Assembly: GCF_018145875.1 (NCBI RefSeq)
Contig: NZ_JAGSSV010000001.1
Span: 186,001-250,000 of the forward strand
From: Marinomonas vulgaris
GTDB taxonomy: Bacteria; Pseudomonadota; Gammaproteobacteria; Pseudomonadales; Marinomonadaceae
DNA: 64,000 nt
Direction of reading: 5' to 3'
Shown one piece after another: positions 25,663 to 35,249 of the stretch (within the stretch, counting starts at the first letter, position 1; each line of letters opens with the position of its first letter). The position numbers and the translations under genes were made by a program. Under the pieces are notes generated by a model, which searched no databases, had not been told where the DNA came from, and worked only from the letters and a program-made list of their open reading frames with translations.

Positions 25663-26037
25663 ATGCAAAAATACGATGTCGTCGTTTCAGTTCGTACTGA
25701 ATATTTGGCCAAACAGTCAGCGCCAAACGAATCTCGCTATGTATTTGCTTACCACATATCCATCACCAACTGCGGAACAGAAGCGGCGAAATTGCAAACT
25801 CGCCACTGGGTCATTACCGATGGCAACGAACACATTCAGGAAGTGAGAGGCAACGGCGTCATCGGTGAATACCCCTACTTAACACCCGGCGAATCCTTCC
25901 ATTACACCAGCGGAACTGTCATGGAAACCGTGGTAGGAAGCATGCAAGGCAGCTATCGATTTATTGCCGACGATGGTATCGAATTTGATGCACCCGTACG
26001 CCCTTTTACCTTATCTGTTCCTAACCAAGTACATTAA
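25663..26037 (+). CDS. apaG: Co2+/Mg2+ efflux-associated protein ApaG
   Basis: 124 residues, a small beta-sandwich (DUF525 fold) protein. Its N-terminus (YDVVVSVRTEYL) and the core AYHISITNCGTE, RHWVITDGN, GVIGEYPYLTPGESFHYTSG are diagnostic. The biochemical role is poorly defined; cobalt resistance and nucleotide-binding roles have been proposed. The start codon follows the rsmA stop directly, and apaH begins 9 bases after it. Confidence 0.95.
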   Translation: MQKYDVVVSVRTEYLAKQSAPNESRYVFAYHISITNCGTEAAKLQTRHWVITDGNEHIQEVRGNGVIGEYPYLTPGESFHYTSGTVMETVVGSMQGSYRFIADDGIEFDAPVRPFTLSVPNQVH

Positions 26038-26046
26038 GGCACTCTC

Positions 26047-26874
26047 ATGGCAACCTATGTTATTGGCGACTTACAAGGTTGCCTAACGCCGCTGATGCAG
26101 CTCTTACAAGAGATTGAATATCAGCCGGAACAGGACACTTTATGGTTCGCAGGCGACCTGATTAATCGTGGTAGCGAATCCCTAGAAACCCTGCGCTTTA
26201 TCAAGTCTCTTGGGGATAAAGCCGTAGTCGTATTGGGCAATCATGATCTGCATTTGTTGGCGGTGTCCCATGGTCACGGCAAGCTGAAAAAAGGCGATAC
26301 ACTGGTGGATATTCTCACCGCCGCCGACCGTGATGATTTGATGGACTGGCTGTGCCACCAACCCTTGCTGCATTTCGATGCCTCTTTAAATGTGGTAATG
26401 ACTCACGCAGGCATTCCTCCCTGCTGGGATCTGGTCACAGCGCAATCCTTAGCAAAAGAAGTAGAAAGCACCCTTCAATCCGACCAAGTTGATGATTTTT
26501 TTGCCAACATGTATGGTAACAAGCCGAATTTATGGAATGACGCCCTAACCGGTCAAGATCGCTTACGAGCCATTACTAACTATTTCACTCGTATGCGCTT
26601 TTGTAATCCGCACAGTCAGCTCGATCTTAAATCAAAAGAAGGCGTCAATACGGCGGCCAACGGCTACGCGCCTTGGTTTACGTACCCAACGCAATTGCCT
26701 GAACCTTGCCATGTGGTGTTTGGTCACTGGGCCGCTTTAGAAGGCATCACTCAGCAAGACAGGATACACGCATTGGACACGGGTTGCGTTTGGGGAGGAA
26801 GTCTCACGGCATTGCGCCTTGAGGACAAACAACGATTTAGTACACCTTGCACCATTAACCGGAAAGAAAAATGA
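26047..26874 (+). CDS. apaH: Bis(5'-nucleosyl)-tetraphosphatase, symmetrical
   Basis: 275 residues. It hydrolyses Ap4A to two ADP and also removes nucleotide caps from RNA. The calcineurin-type metallophosphatase signature is clear: YVIGDLQGC, WFAGDLINRGS and VLGNHDLHLL, then GHWAALEG. The size matches E. coli ApaH. It overlaps glpE by 4 bases, which is not the enterobacterial neighbour and suggests a lineage-specific operon extension. Confidence 0.96.
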   Translation: MATYVIGDLQGCLTPLMQLLQEIEYQPEQDTLWFAGDLINRGSESLETLRFIKSLGDKAVVVLGNHDLHLLAVSHGHGKLKKGDTLVDILTAADRDDLMDWLCHQPLLHFDASLNVVMTHAGIPPCWDLVTAQSLAKEVESTLQSDQVDDFFANMYGNKPNLWNDALTGQDRLRAITNYFTRMRFCNPHSQLDLKSKEGVNTAANGYAPWFTYPTQLPEPCHVVFGHWAALEGITQQDRIHALDTGCVWGGSLTALRLEDKQRFSTPCTINRKEK

Positions 26875-27188
26875 CCTATACTTGTATCGATATTGCAGAC
26901 GCTTTACCCATCATTGAAAACAACGCCAATATAGTCGACATTCGCGACCTAACCAGCTTTCAAACCAGCCACATCACCAACGCTAAAAACCTGACCAATG
27001 ACAACGTACAAGATTTTATTGATAACAACGATAAAAATCAGCCTGTGGTTGTTTGCTGCTACCACGGCAACAGCAGTAAAGGCGCAGCAGAATACCTCGC
27101 GGCTCAAGGTTTTTCTGAAGTTTATTCGCTAAATGGCGGTTTTAGCCAGTGGAGCGTTATGTTTCCAGACCAATGTGAAATGGGCTAA
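26871..27188 (+). CDS. glpE: Thiosulfate sulfurtransferase GlpE (rhodanese)
   Basis: 105 residues, a single rhodanese domain. The active-site loop CYHGNSSKGAAEYL holds the cysteine that carries persulfide sulfur from thiosulfate to an acceptor such as cyanide or a thiol. NGGFSQW closes the domain. The length matches GlpE. In E. coli the gene lies in the glycerol operon; here it is inside the apaH-cca string, overlapping apaH, so any link to glycerol is lost. Confidence 0.9.
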   Translation: MTYTCIDIADALPIIENNANIVDIRDLTSFQTSHITNAKNLTNDNVQDFIDNNDKNQPVVVCCYHGNSSKGAAEYLAAQGFSEVYSLNGGFSQWSVMFPDQCEMG

Positions 27189-27197
27189 CACAATCTC

Positions 27198-28289
27198 ATG
27201 AACGCAGCTTATCAGGTCTATTTGGTTGGTGGTGCCGTAAGAGACAAGCTACTTGAACTGCCTGTTGTTGACCACGACTGGGTAGTCACAGGCGCCACAC
27301 CAGAGCAACTGGAGCAACAAGGCTATCAACAGGTAGGAAAGCAATTTCCGGTTTTTTTACACCCAAAAACCAAAGAAGAATATGCCCTAGCTCGCAAGGA
27401 AAAAAAGCAAGGCGAAGGCTACACTGGGTTTATTTGTGATTTTTCCCCAGACATCCGTTTAGAAGAAGATCTGGCGAGACGAGATCTCACTATCAACGCC
27501 ATTGCTCAAGACAGCCAAGGCCAGCTAATTGACCCTTTTCAAGGGCAACAAGATTTGCACAACCGCTGCTTGCGCCACGTGTCAGACGCCTTTGTCGAAG
27601 ACCCATTACGCGTATTGCGTGTTGCTCGCTTCGCCGCACGATTTCACGCATTTGGTTTTCATATCGCACCTGAAACACTGGCCTTGATGCAGACTATTAG
27701 TGCGTCAGGGGAGCTTGCCGCACTGAGCGCAGAACGCGTCTGGAAAGAACTCGAAAAAACATTGAACACACCTTATAGCGATGTTTTCTTTCGTGTATTA
27801 AACGAAGCCAATGCCTTGCCCGTGCTGTTTCCCGGCTTCGTTTGGCTAGACGCCTCTCAGACACAGGATGAACAACTTACTCTGACGCCAGCACAGCGCT
27901 GGGCCAGATTAACTCAGCACACGCCATTAGCTACATTGAGTGCACTACACGATCATTTGCGCACCCCAAACCAGTTTAAAACGCTGGCAGAACAAGTTCG
28001 AGACTTTCTTGAACACCAACACATCCCTATGAATGCATTGCGCTGGGAAGATTGGCTTAGCCGTGTTCATGCCATAAAAAAACCTCAACCCTTTTTAATA
28101 CTGGTCGAGGTTTTAAGCAAATTGACACACACAGAAATACAAGACTGGACCGCCCTGCGTAACGCCATCAGTAAAATTCAAGCGGCATCCTTGATCAAAC
28201 AAGGTTTGAGCGGCGCCGAATTAGGACAAGCTATCAAGCAGTCCCGTGTCGAAGCGCTGGACGCCACTTTATCGCCCTTTATTAACTAA
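27198..28289 (+). CDS. cca: CCA-adding tRNA nucleotidyltransferase
   Basis: 363 residues. It adds or repairs the 3' CCA of tRNAs. The class-II nucleotidyltransferase head is [12 protein letters not shown] and [13 protein letters not shown] with the catalytic aspartates. [15 protein letters not shown] is the sugar-selecting motif, and [16 protein letters not shown] and [12 protein letters not shown] form the neck. E. coli Cca is about 410 residues with a C-terminal HD phosphohydrolase domain. No HD motif is visible here, so this is the shorter form. It ends 14 bases from the convergent folB. Confidence 0.94.
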   Translation: MNAAYQVYLVGGAVRDKLLELPVVDHDWVVTGATPEQLEQQGYQQVGKQFPVFLHPKTKEEYALARKEKKQGEGYTGFICDFSPDIRLEEDLARRDLTINAIAQDSQGQLIDPFQGQQDLHNRCLRHVSDAFVEDPLRVLRVARFAARFHAFGFHIAPETLALMQTISASGELAALSAERVWKELEKTLNTPYSDVFFRVLNEANALPVLFPGFVWLDASQTQDEQLTLTPAQRWARLTQHTPLATLSALHDHLRTPNQFKTLAEQVRDFLEHQHIPMNALRWEDWLSRVHAIKKPQPFLILVEVLSKLTHTEIQDWTALRNAISKIQAASLIKQGLSGAELGQAIKQSRVEALDATLSPFIN

Positions 28290-28303
28290 CTCTGTATTTT
28301 TTA

Positions 28304-28669
28304 TTAGTACATGATGGCCGATTTACGATGGATTTTTACGCCCACAGCACGAGCAGCAGGCACAGCACCGGGTTTACGCAATGTCAGCGTCACCGCATTG
28401 AGTTTAAAGTCGACAATAAGCTCATCGACCAGATTTTCTGCCAAGGTTTCGATCAATTCGAACTGACGCTCCGCACAAAAGCGCAAAATATGATTCGAGA
28501 TAGCCTCATAATCGAGTGTTTTCGACAGATCATCCGTCGCGGCGGGAACGCGATTATCGTGCTCCATCTCTAAGTCAAACACTAATTCTTGTTGAATCTC
28601 TTTTTCCCAGTCGTACACACCAATCACGGCTTGGGCTTTTAAACCTTCGATAAATACTAAATCTTTCAT
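28304..28669 (-). CDS. folB: Dihydroneopterin aldolase
   Basis: 121 residues. It cleaves 7,8-dihydroneopterin to 6-hydroxymethyl-dihydropterin in folate synthesis and epimerises the triphosphate-derived form. Conserved parts are FIEGLKAQAVIGVYDWEKEIQQ (catalytic Glu region), LDYEAISNHI and FELIETLAENL, and the C-terminal KPGAVPAARAVGVKI with the Lys. It starts 1 base after the tsaD stop, so tsaD-folB form an operon. The order rpsU/tsaD/folB is common in gammaproteobacteria, often with plsY. Confidence 0.94.
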   Translation of the reverse strand: MKDLVFIEGLKAQAVIGVYDWEKEIQQELVFDLEMEHDNRVPAATDDLSKTLDYEAISNHILRFCAERQFELIETLAENLVDELIVDFKLNAVTLTLRKPGAVPAARAVGVKIHRKSAIMY

Positions 28670-28670
28670 A

Positions 28671-29708
28671 TTAAGACGCCTTCAGTGGAGGTAATTCAGA
28701 CAAAGGCCAACGACCTCGAATGGACAAATTTAGACCAGAAGACTGACCATTAAGCAGACGCTGGGCACCGGCATAGGCAATCATGGCACCATTATCAGTA
28801 CAAAACTCTGGACGCGCATAGAAAACATGGGCTTGAATTTTCTTCAGCTGACTTTCCAGTTGTTCGCGCAAACGCTGATTAGCACTCACACCACCAGCAA
28901 TAATAAGCTGCTTCAATCCTTCGGCTTCTAATGCGCGACGACACTTGATCACCAAGGTATCGACCACCGCGGTTTCGAACGCTAACGCGGCGTCAGCTTT
29001 GAATTGCTCATCGCAACGATTTTCATCAAGCGCGGCATGTACAGACGTCAAAAAAGCCGTTTTTAGACCACTAAAACTGAAATCCAAACCAGGGCGATCC
29101 GTCATCGGACGGGGGAATTTTAATCCCGACTTAGCGTTACCTTGCTTTGCCAATGCCGCAATCTGAGGGCCACCTGGATAAGGTAAACCGATCATCTTAG
29201 CGGCTTTATCAAAGGCCTCACCGGCGGCATCGTCTAAAGATTGCCCCAACAATTTGTACTCACCGATACCATCGACACGAACCAATTGGGTATGTCCGCC
29301 AGACACCAATAAAGCAATAAACGGCATGGCGGGCTGAGACTCTTCTAACATGGGCGCCAACAAATGACCTTCCATATGATGAACCCCAAGCGCCGGAATG
29401 CCCAACGCATAAGCCATGGCACGACCAATGGTTGCCCCTGCCATAAGCGCCCCCACTAACCCTGGGCCACTGGTAAAGGCGATAGCATCTAGGTCGGTTT
29501 TTTTCATACCCGCTTCTTCCAGCACTTCGTCGATCAAGGGTAAGGTTTTGCGTACATGATCCCGCGAGGCCAGTTCTGGTACCACGCCACCGTATTCCGC
29601 GTGCTGAGCGATCTGTGAATAAATTTTGTGCGCCAGCAGGCCCTTGTCTGTATCATAAATGGCGATGCCGGTTTCATCGCAAGAGGTTTCTAATCCCAAT
29701 ACTTTCAT
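28671..29708 (-). CDS. tsaD: tRNA threonylcarbamoyladenosine synthase subunit TsaD
   Basis: 345 residues. With TsaB and TsaE it transfers threonylcarbamoyl-AMP to A37 of tRNAs that read ANN codons. Landmarks are [14 protein letters not shown], the iron-binding HMEGH (about residues 111-115), LVSGGHTQL, the nucleotide-binding [12 protein letters not shown] and [10 protein letters not shown]. The ATG at 29708 is the family start; an upstream extension lacks conservation. It is divergent from the rpsU operon across a 416-base gap. Confidence 0.97.
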   Translation of the reverse strand: MKVLGLETSCDETGIAIYDTDKGLLAHKIYSQIAQHAEYGGVVPELASRDHVRKTLPLIDEVLEEAGMKKTDLDAIAFTSGPGLVGALMAGATIGRAMAYALGIPALGVHHMEGHLLAPMLEESQPAMPFIALLVSGGHTQLVRVDGIGEYKLLGQSLDDAAGEAFDKAAKMIGLPYPGGPQIAALAKQGNAKSGLKFPRPMTDRPGLDFSFSGLKTAFLTSVHAALDENRCDEQFKADAALAFETAVVDTLVIKCRRALEAEGLKQLIIAGGVSANQRLREQLESQLKKIQAHVFYARPEFCTDNGAMIAYAGAQRLLNGQSSGLNLSIRGRWPLSELPPLKAS

Positions 29709-30124
29709 CAGAATAATCTCATCAATAATGTGCGCGCATTGTACCTTATCTGCCCTCTTCAATGCAGCGTGAAACGCCACTTGATTCCATTTACCGGCAA
29801 ATCTGATTAGACAACACAAGACAAAGTGATTATAATGCGCGCGTTTTAAATGTTTAAATTAAAAGGCAGGTGATTTTTTCGTTTGGCGCATCGCTTCCAT
29901 TGCAAGCAAAGATGTTGATTCAAACACCCTCTTAAAAAATGAATACCGTTACAGACGCGACAAGAGTCTGTTCAGGGTTGGGCTTAGCCCAGAAAAATCG
30001 ATTCGTCATTGAATCTCACTCTGTTCAACAAAAGCGCGCTGTGAAAGCCCTGTGAATACGGGTATAGTTCACGCCGTTTTTGTGAATGCTTAAACTTTAA
30101 AAAATTAATATTGAAGGTAATAAC
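29709..30124. other. 416-base tsaD/rpsU divergent control region and rpsU leader
   Basis: It holds a near-consensus plus-strand promoter at 29807-29836 and then about 280 bases of leader before rpsU. The leader can form small hairpins: CAGAC/GTCTG (29952-29956 with 29966-29970), GGGC-TTA-GCCC (around 29980-29990), and GATTC/GAATC around 30000-30015. A second -10-like TATAGT lies at 30063-30068. No convincing small gene is seen. Confidence 0.5.
29807..29836 (+). promoter_or_regulatory. Sigma-70 promoter of the rpsU-dnaG-rpoD operon
   Basis: TTAGAC (29807-29812), an 18-base spacer and a perfect TATAAT (29831-29836) point toward rpsU. A G+C-rich GCGCGC stretch follows the -10, as in growth-rate-controlled promoters of ribosomal genes. 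The implied untranslated leader is about 280 bases. Confidence 0.7.
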
Positions 30125-30340
30125 ATGCCAGCTGTAAAAGTAAAAGATAACGAACCATTTGACATCGCTCTACGTCGCTTCAAACGCTCTTGTGAAAAAG
30201 CAGGCGTTTTGGCTGAAGTTCGTCGTCGTGAATGCTACGAAAAACCAACCACTCTTCGCAAACGTGCTGCTGCTGCTGCCGTTAAACGCCACGCGAAGAA
30301 AGTATCTCGTGAGCAGAAGAAATTCCAACGTTTGTACTAG
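30125..30340 (+). CDS. rpsU: 30S ribosomal protein S21
   Basis: 71 residues, basic, full length. S21 binds near the platform of the 30S subunit and helps initiation on natural mRNAs. The sequence [21 protein letters not shown] and the basic [15 protein letters not shown] tail are characteristic. It is the first gene of the macromolecular synthesis operon and is separated from yqeY by a strong terminator that should lower read-through to dnaG, as in E. coli. Confidence 0.98.
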
Positions 30341-30410
30341 GCCGACTTGCCCATTGGCAATTTGATCTACGCAAAAGTTTGCCTAAACACCTAGATGTTT
30401 AAGCGCAGAA

Positions 30411-30443
30411 AAGCGGCTAGTTTATGACTAGCCGCTTTTTTTT
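30411..30443 (+). terminator. Rho-independent terminator after rpsU
   Basis: AAGCGGCTAG (30411-30420) and CTAGCCGCTT (30428-30437) form a 10-bp stem with a 7-base loop, followed by a T-run to 30443. It sits between rpsU and yqeY-dnaG-rpoD. It probably acts as the partial terminator that sets S21 far above primase and sigma-70. Confidence 0.92.
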
Positions 30444-30528
30444 GCGGTGCTTTTTGATAATGTACTGCCTAAACAAGATTCACCAGTCACTAAACAAGAC
30501 ACCCTAACAAAGACCAAAGAGGCTCTTC

Positions 30529-30975
30529 ATGTCAGATTTAAAAAAACACATCTCAGACACCCTAAAAACCGCCATGCGTGCCAAAGAAAAACAGCGCGTT
30601 ACAGTCATTCGCACCATTTTATCTGAATGTAAAAAAATCGAAGTAGACGAGCGTATTGAACTTGATGACGCCCGCGTACTAGCGGTTCTAGACAAAATGA
30701 ACAAGCAACGCAAAGACTCTTACAAACAATTTATCGATGGTGGCCGTGATGACTTAGCCGCCGTCGAGCAAGAAGAAATGACCATCATCAGCGAGTTCCT
30801 ACCCACACCATTGACCGACGACGAAGTAGGCGAGATCGTAAAAGCCGCTATTGCACAAACAGGCGCCAGCTCTATGCAACAAATGGGCGCAGTGATGGCC
30901 ATCGTTAAACCTCAAGTGCAGGGCCGTGCCGACATGGCGCAAATCAGCAAACAAGTAAAAGCACAACTAGGTTAA
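30529..30975 (+). CDS. yqeY: GatB/YqeY domain protein
   Basis: 148 residues, equivalent to the tRNA-binding tail domain of the amidotransferase subunit GatB but free-standing. Visible family sequence includes LKTAMRAKEKQRVTVIRTI, KQRKDSYKQF, EEMTIISEFLPTPL and MGAVMAIVKPQVQGRADM. The function is not established; a tRNA-related role is presumed. It is inserted between rpsU and dnaG, common in many bacteria but not in E. coli. dnaG starts 4 bases after its stop. Confidence 0.92.
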   Translation: MSDLKKHISDTLKTAMRAKEKQRVTVIRTILSECKKIEVDERIELDDARVLAVLDKMNKQRKDSYKQFIDGGRDDLAAVEQEEMTIISEFLPTPLTDDEVGEIVKAAIAQTGASSMQQMGAVMAIVKPQVQGRADMAQISKQVKAQLG

Positions 30976-30979
30976 TACC

Positions 30980-32980
30980 ATGGCGGGACGCATTCCTGAT
31001 CAGTTTATTGACGAGCTCTTAGCTCGAACCGACCTAACCGATGTGGTTGCGTCTCGTATTAGTTTAAAAAAAACCGGGCAAAACTACAGTGCCCTGTGTC
31101 CTTTTCATAACGAAAAAAGCCCTTCCTTTAGCTTAAATCCAAACAAGCAGTTTTATTACTGTTTTGGCTGCGGTGCTGGCGGCAACGCCATTTCCTTTGT
31201 CATGGAATACGATCACCTTGATTTTGTTGACGCCATAGAAACACTGGCTAAAGACGCTGGTATGGAAGTGCCTCGCGAACAAGGTGCACCGGATCGTTAT
31301 GAGCAAAATGCCGAGTTATTAAAACGCTTATCTGAGAGTTCGCAATTTTATCAGCAGCAACTCACCCAGCACCCCGATAAGAAAAAAGCCACTGATTATT
31401 TATCGAAAGATCGCGGTTTATCGGGCCAAATCGCTAAAGTATTTGGCTTGGGTTATGCGCCACCTGGCTGGGACAACTTACTCAGAGCGGTTGGCACACG
31501 GGCAGAAAGCCAAGAACAACTTTTACTGGGCGGCATGCTCATCGAAAAGAAAGACCAACAAGGTCAATATTACGATCGCTTCCGTGATCGTATTATTTTC
31601 CCTATTCGCGACTCTCGCGGTCGCGTTATTGCGTTTGGCGGTCGCGCCTTTGGCGATGAAAAGCCCAAATACCTTAATTCGCCCGAAACCCCTGTTTTCC
31701 AGAAAAGCCAAGAGCTGTATGGGCTGTTTGAAGCCAAGCAAAATACGCCGATTTTGGATCAGATTCTTGTCGTCGAAGGCTATATGGATGTCATTGTGCT
31801 TGCTCAGCATGGCATCACCAACGCCGTTGCCACATTGGGTACCTCGGTCAACAGTCAGCACATCCGTAAGCTGTTCAAATTAGTCAGTAAAGTTGTGCTC
31901 TGCTTTGATGGCGACAAAGCCGGACGCGCGGCGGCCATTCGAGGCCTTGAAGCCTCTTTGCCTGTCATGCAAGATGAAAAGCAAATTCGTTTTCTGTTTC
32001 TACCAGACGGAGAAGACCCTGATTCTTTGGTTAGAAAAGAGGGAAAAGAAGCCTTTAACCATCGCCTTGAAGACGCCTCTTCCTTGTCTCATGTTTTATT
32101 CGAACACGCTCGCAACCAAGTCACACTAGGCGATGAAGAAGGCGAAGCGCAATTCGCCCGTAATGCCATGGAAATGATACAGCAAATCCCTAATGAGCTG
32201 ACGTTTCGCTCGGTGCTTATTCGTCAGCTCAGTGAACAGTCTGGTATCGACAAAGAAACCCTAAGTAACACGGTATTTAAAACTCGCCGACCAGCGCCCA
32301 GTACATCGGCTGATTCATACCCTACACCACAAGCACCCCATAATAACGATGAACACCCAAACCTAAGTCACTATGCCGATGAGCCCCCTGTTGGGGAGTA
32401 TGACGATTATCAGTCGTCTGCAGAACTTCCTTCTGCTTCAACTTACCAACACGCAACGAGCAGCATTAAAAAGCCGTTTGTCAAAAAGCCTTTCTCTGGT
32501 AAAAATGGCAAATTTTACAAAGATGAGCCCGCCCCGTTACCACCTGCCGCGCCAAGCATTGGCCGCATCAAACAAGCTTCTTTATGCTTACTCCTACACC
32601 CTCATATTGCGCAAAAAATTGACCTGCCTGACCCTATCGTTAACCAAGCCAACGAAGACTTACAAGTTTTTTGCAAACTGTGGAGATACTTCGCAAAACA
32701 CCCTAATAAAAACACGGGACATTTTTTAGGTGAGTCAACAGATAGCGCCACTATCGCCGCTGTTTACGCATTATTGAACCATAAAGATGCTGCAACGAAG
32801 CAAAAAATAGACAATGCACACCAAGAAGTTCTCGACATGATTTCCATGATGGAAAAAAATCTTGGTTTAAATAGCAGCATCGCACGGTTGAAAAGCAAAG
32901 GTAACGAGTCCATTAAGGATACTAGCAGTAAGCAAGAACTCAGAAACTTGATGGATTTAATTAGGCAAAAAAAACATTGA
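30980..32980 (+). CDS. dnaG: DNA primase DnaG
   Basis: 666 residues. It makes RNA primers for replication. The CHC2 zinc ribbon has Cys40, His43, Cys61 and Cys64 (LCPFHNEKSP...YYCFGCGAGG). The core polymerase domain contains the Toprim motif VVEGYMDVIVL and FDGDKAGRAA (about 258-345). A low-complexity linker rich in Pro, Ser and Tyr (about 430-530) leads to the C-terminal DnaB-interacting helical domain. It is longer than E. coli DnaG (581) because of this linker. It lies between yqeY and rpoD. Confidence 0.97.
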   Translation: MAGRIPDQFIDELLARTDLTDVVASRISLKKTGQNYSALCPFHNEKSPSFSLNPNKQFYYCFGCGAGGNAISFVMEYDHLDFVDAIETLAKDAGMEVPREQGAPDRYEQNAELLKRLSESSQFYQQQLTQHPDKKKATDYLSKDRGLSGQIAKVFGLGYAPPGWDNLLRAVGTRAESQEQLLLGGMLIEKKDQQGQYYDRFRDRIIFPIRDSRGRVIAFGGRAFGDEKPKYLNSPETPVFQKSQELYGLFEAKQNTPILDQILVVEGYMDVIVLAQHGITNAVATLGTSVNSQHIRKLFKLVSKVVLCFDGDKAGRAAAIRGLEASLPVMQDEKQIRFLFLPDGEDPDSLVRKEGKEAFNHRLEDASSLSHVLFEHARNQVTLGDEEGEAQFARNAMEMIQQIPNELTFRSVLIRQLSEQSGIDKETLSNTVFKTRRPAPSTSADSYPTPQAPHNNDEHPNLSHYADEPPVGEYDDYQSSAELPSASTYQHATSSIKKPFVKKPFSGKNGKFYKDEPAPLPPAAPSIGRIKQASLCLLLHPHIAQKIDLPDPIVNQANEDLQVFCKLWRYFAKHPNKNTGHFLGESTDSATIAAVYALLNHKDAATKQKIDNAHQEVLDMISMMEKNLGLNSSIARLKSKGNESIKDTSSKQELRNLMDLIRQKKH

Positions 32981-33038
32981 TATTTGCTTAAAAATCAGTC
33001 AAAAAATAACGGATTTGGTGGATGATATTGATTAATTT

Positions 33039-33047
33039 TGGTATAAT
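33039..33047 (+). promoter_or_regulatory. Extended -10 promoter before rpoD
   Basis: TGG directly before TATAAT (33042-33047) fits an extended -10 element (TGn-TATAAT). No good -35 lies at 16-18 bases. It stands 49 bases before the rpoD ATG, in the 115-base gap after dnaG. It would allow sigma-70 synthesis independent of the rpsU promoter. Confidence 0.6.
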
Positions 33048-33095
33048 CCGCGGCTTGCTAAACTCCCAAATGAATTTCTAACGATAGGTTGTCGA

Positions 33096-34934
33096 ATGCC
33101 AGACACTCAACAGTCACGTCTCAAAGAGCTGATCTCCAAGGGTAAAGAACAAGGTTACCTCACTTTTGCTGAAGTTAACGACCACCTCCCAGATGACCTT
33201 TCAGACCCGGAGCAAGTAGAAGAAATCATTGCCATGATCAATGACATGGGCATTACGGTTTCTGAAATTGCACCAGATAAAGATAACCTTCTTATGGAAG
33301 AAGGTGACTCTACCGATGAAGCAGCGGCGGAAGAAGCCGCCGCAGCGCTTGCTGCGGTAGAAGGCGATATTACTCGCACAACAGACCCTGTTCGCATGTA
33401 CATGAGAGAAATGGGAACCGTTGAGCTTCTAACTCGTGCAGGTGAAATCGCCATTGCTAAACGCATTGAAGAAGGTACCCGTGAAGTCATGGCAGCAGTG
33501 TCTTACTTCCCAGGTGCGGTAGATGTATTGCTTGATGCTTATGCGAAGGTACAGGAAGAAGAAGGTCGTCTCAGTGACATATTCAGTGGTTTCATCGACG
33601 GTGATGGCGAGGAACCCATTTTTGAAGAACTCGCTGTTGAAGAACCTGTTGTTGAAGAAGATGCGCTAGACAGCGATGACGACGATGATGATTCAGACGA
33701 TACCGAAGAAGAAACGGACAACGGTCCTGACCCAGAAGAAACCGCCCTTCGCTTCAACGATATTGCACGTATTTACAACGAGCTAAAAGTCTTGCTTGAG
33801 ACGAGCAACCGCCAAGATCCTGCGGTGCAGAGCAAACAAGAAGAACTCAGTATCAGCTTTGCTCCAATAAAGCTTGTGCCTAAATTGTTTGATGAGCTGG
33901 TTCATCGTGTTCGTTCGCGTATGGAAAAAGTTCGCGATCAAGAACGTCTTATTATGCAAGTGTGTGTTCGTAAATCTGGCATGCCACGCACTGAGTTTTT
34001 GAAACGCTTCCCAAGCAATGAAACGAACCAAGAATGGTTGAAAGAGCAGATCGAATCTGGTGCAAGCTATTCGGCTATGTTGGAAGAGAACGAAGCTGAG
34101 TTCATGCGTAGCCAACGCAAACTGCGTGCTGTAGCCAAAGAAACCGGTCTAACCATCGCAGAATTGAAAGAGATTAACCGTCGTATTTCTATCGGTGAAA
34201 CTCGAGCTCGTCGTGCCAAAAAAGAAATGGTGGAAGCCAACTTACGTTTGGTAATTTCGATTGCGAAAAAGTACACCAACCGTGGTCTGCAATTCTTGGA
34301 CTTGATTCAAGAAGGCAACATCGGTTTGATGAAAGCGGTAGATAAGTTTGAATACCGCCGTGGTTACAAGTTCTCTACCTACGCTACGTGGTGGATTCGT
34401 CAGGCGATTACTCGCTCGATTGCTGACCAAGCTCGTACCATACGTATTCCTGTGCACATGATTGAAACGATCAACAAATTGAATCGTATTTCTCGTCAGA
34501 TGCTACAAGAAATGGGACGCGAGGCGACGCCGGAAGAGTTAGCAGCACGCATGGACATGCCAGAGGATAAAATCCGTAAGGTATTGAAAATCGCCAAAGA
34601 GCCTATCTCAATGGAAACTCCTATCGGTGACGACGAAGACTCCCATTTGGGTGACTTTATCGAAGACGATGGTGCCGAGTCTCCAATCGACATCGCTACT
34701 ATTGAAGGCTTACGTGAGTCAACGACCATGGTATTGGCAGGCTTAACCGCCCGTGAAGCCAAGGTATTGCGTATGCGTTTTGGTATCGATATGAACACGG
34801 ATCACACACTTGAAGAAGTGGGTAAGCAATTTGATGTAACCCGTGAACGTATTCGCCAAATCGAAGCCAAAGCCTTGCGTAAATTGCGTCACCCAAGTCG
34901 CTCTGAGCATTTAAGAAGCTTCTTAGACGAGTAA
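33096..34934 (+). CDS. rpoD: Primary sigma factor RpoD (sigma-70)
   Basis: 612 residues, standard for gammaproteobacteria. Region 1.1 spans about 1-80 and region 1.2 starts at [18 protein letters not shown]. An acidic non-conserved insert (about 175-215, runs of Asp/Glu) follows. Region 2 includes [56 protein letters not shown], given here only as its landmarks AKKYTNRGL and WWIRQAI. Region 3 carries HMIETINKL, and region 4 ends [19 protein letters not shown] strong terminator follows, closing the operon. Confidence 0.98.
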   Translation: MPDTQQSRLKELISKGKEQGYLTFAEVNDHLPDDLSDPEQVEEIIAMINDMGITVSEIAPDKDNLLMEEGDSTDEAAAEEAAAALAAVEGDITRTTDPVRMYMREMGTVELLTRAGEIAIAKRIEEGTREVMAAVSYFPGAVDVLLDAYAKVQEEEGRLSDIFSGFIDGDGEEPIFEELAVEEPVVEEDALDSDDDDDDSDDTEEETDNGPDPEETALRFNDIARIYNELKVLLETSNRQDPAVQSKQEELSISFAPIKLVPKLFDELVHRVRSRMEKVRDQERLIMQVCVRKSGMPRTEFLKRFPSNETNQEWLKEQIESGASYSAMLEENEAEFMRSQRKLRAVAKETGLTIAELKEINRRISIGETRARRAKKEMVEANLRLVISIAKKYTNRGLQFLDLIQEGNIGLMKAVDKFEYRRGYKFSTYATWWIRQAITRSIADQARTIRIPVHMIETINKLNRISRQMLQEMGREATPEELAARMDMPEDKIRKVLKIAKEPISMETPIGDDEDSHLGDFIEDDGAESPIDIATIEGLRESTTMVLAGLTAREAKVLRMRFGIDMNTDHTLEEVGKQFDVTRERIRQIEAKALRKLRHPSRSEHLRSFLDE

Positions 34935-34955
34935 TTGTTTACTGGCTTTACTAAG

Positions 34956-34983
34956 AAACCGCTGCTTTGTCAGCGGTTTTTTT
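34956..34983 (+). terminator. Rho-independent terminator after rpoD
   Basis: AAACCGCTG (34956-34964) pairs with CAGCGGTTT (34971-34979) around the loop CTTTGT, with a T-run to 34983. It lies 22 bases after the rpoD stop. Confidence 0.93.
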
Positions 34984-35249
34984 ATGCTTAAGATTTACCT
35001 AAGCGCCATAAAAAACCTTTTTAGAACAAGCATAAGCAACAAAACTGTCATACACTCTTATTAGAGTATGGATAAAGACAGTGAGGCAAAGCTTGCTACA
35101 AAACCATAATCACTACCCTCAATTTTTCCACTACACGCTTTTTTCATCTAATCGCGATACGCCTGCTTTCGCTTGTTACACACCACGCACTTCGTTCGTT
35201 TTTTCCTTTTTCAAAAGAGTCTTCATGTTGACAACAGGAGTTATTCCCT
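34984..35249 (+). other. Intergenic region upstream of the PhoH-family gene
   Basis: With the terminator just before it, this completes a 315-base gap without a gene. It should carry the promoter of the PIN-PhoH gene, but no convincing -35/-10 pair is visible. ACTCT-TATT-AGAGT (35054-35067) is a short inverted repeat. CTGTCAT at 35045-35051 resembles one half of a Pho box without a properly spaced partner. AGGAG at 35236-35240 is the ribosome binding site. Confidence 0.4.

Noticed and set aside
29939-30055. 38-codon frame in the rpsU leader (starts MNTVTDATRV)
   Set aside because: No Shine-Dalgarno, no recognisable product and it lies across leader hairpins. Better read as non-coding leader.
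35045-35061. Pho-box-like CTGTCAT upstream of the PhoH-family gene
   Set aside because: Only one good half; the second half is mis-spaced (10 rather than 11 bases) and matches poorly. The gene is also the PIN-PhoH type, not the E. coli Pho-regulon gene.
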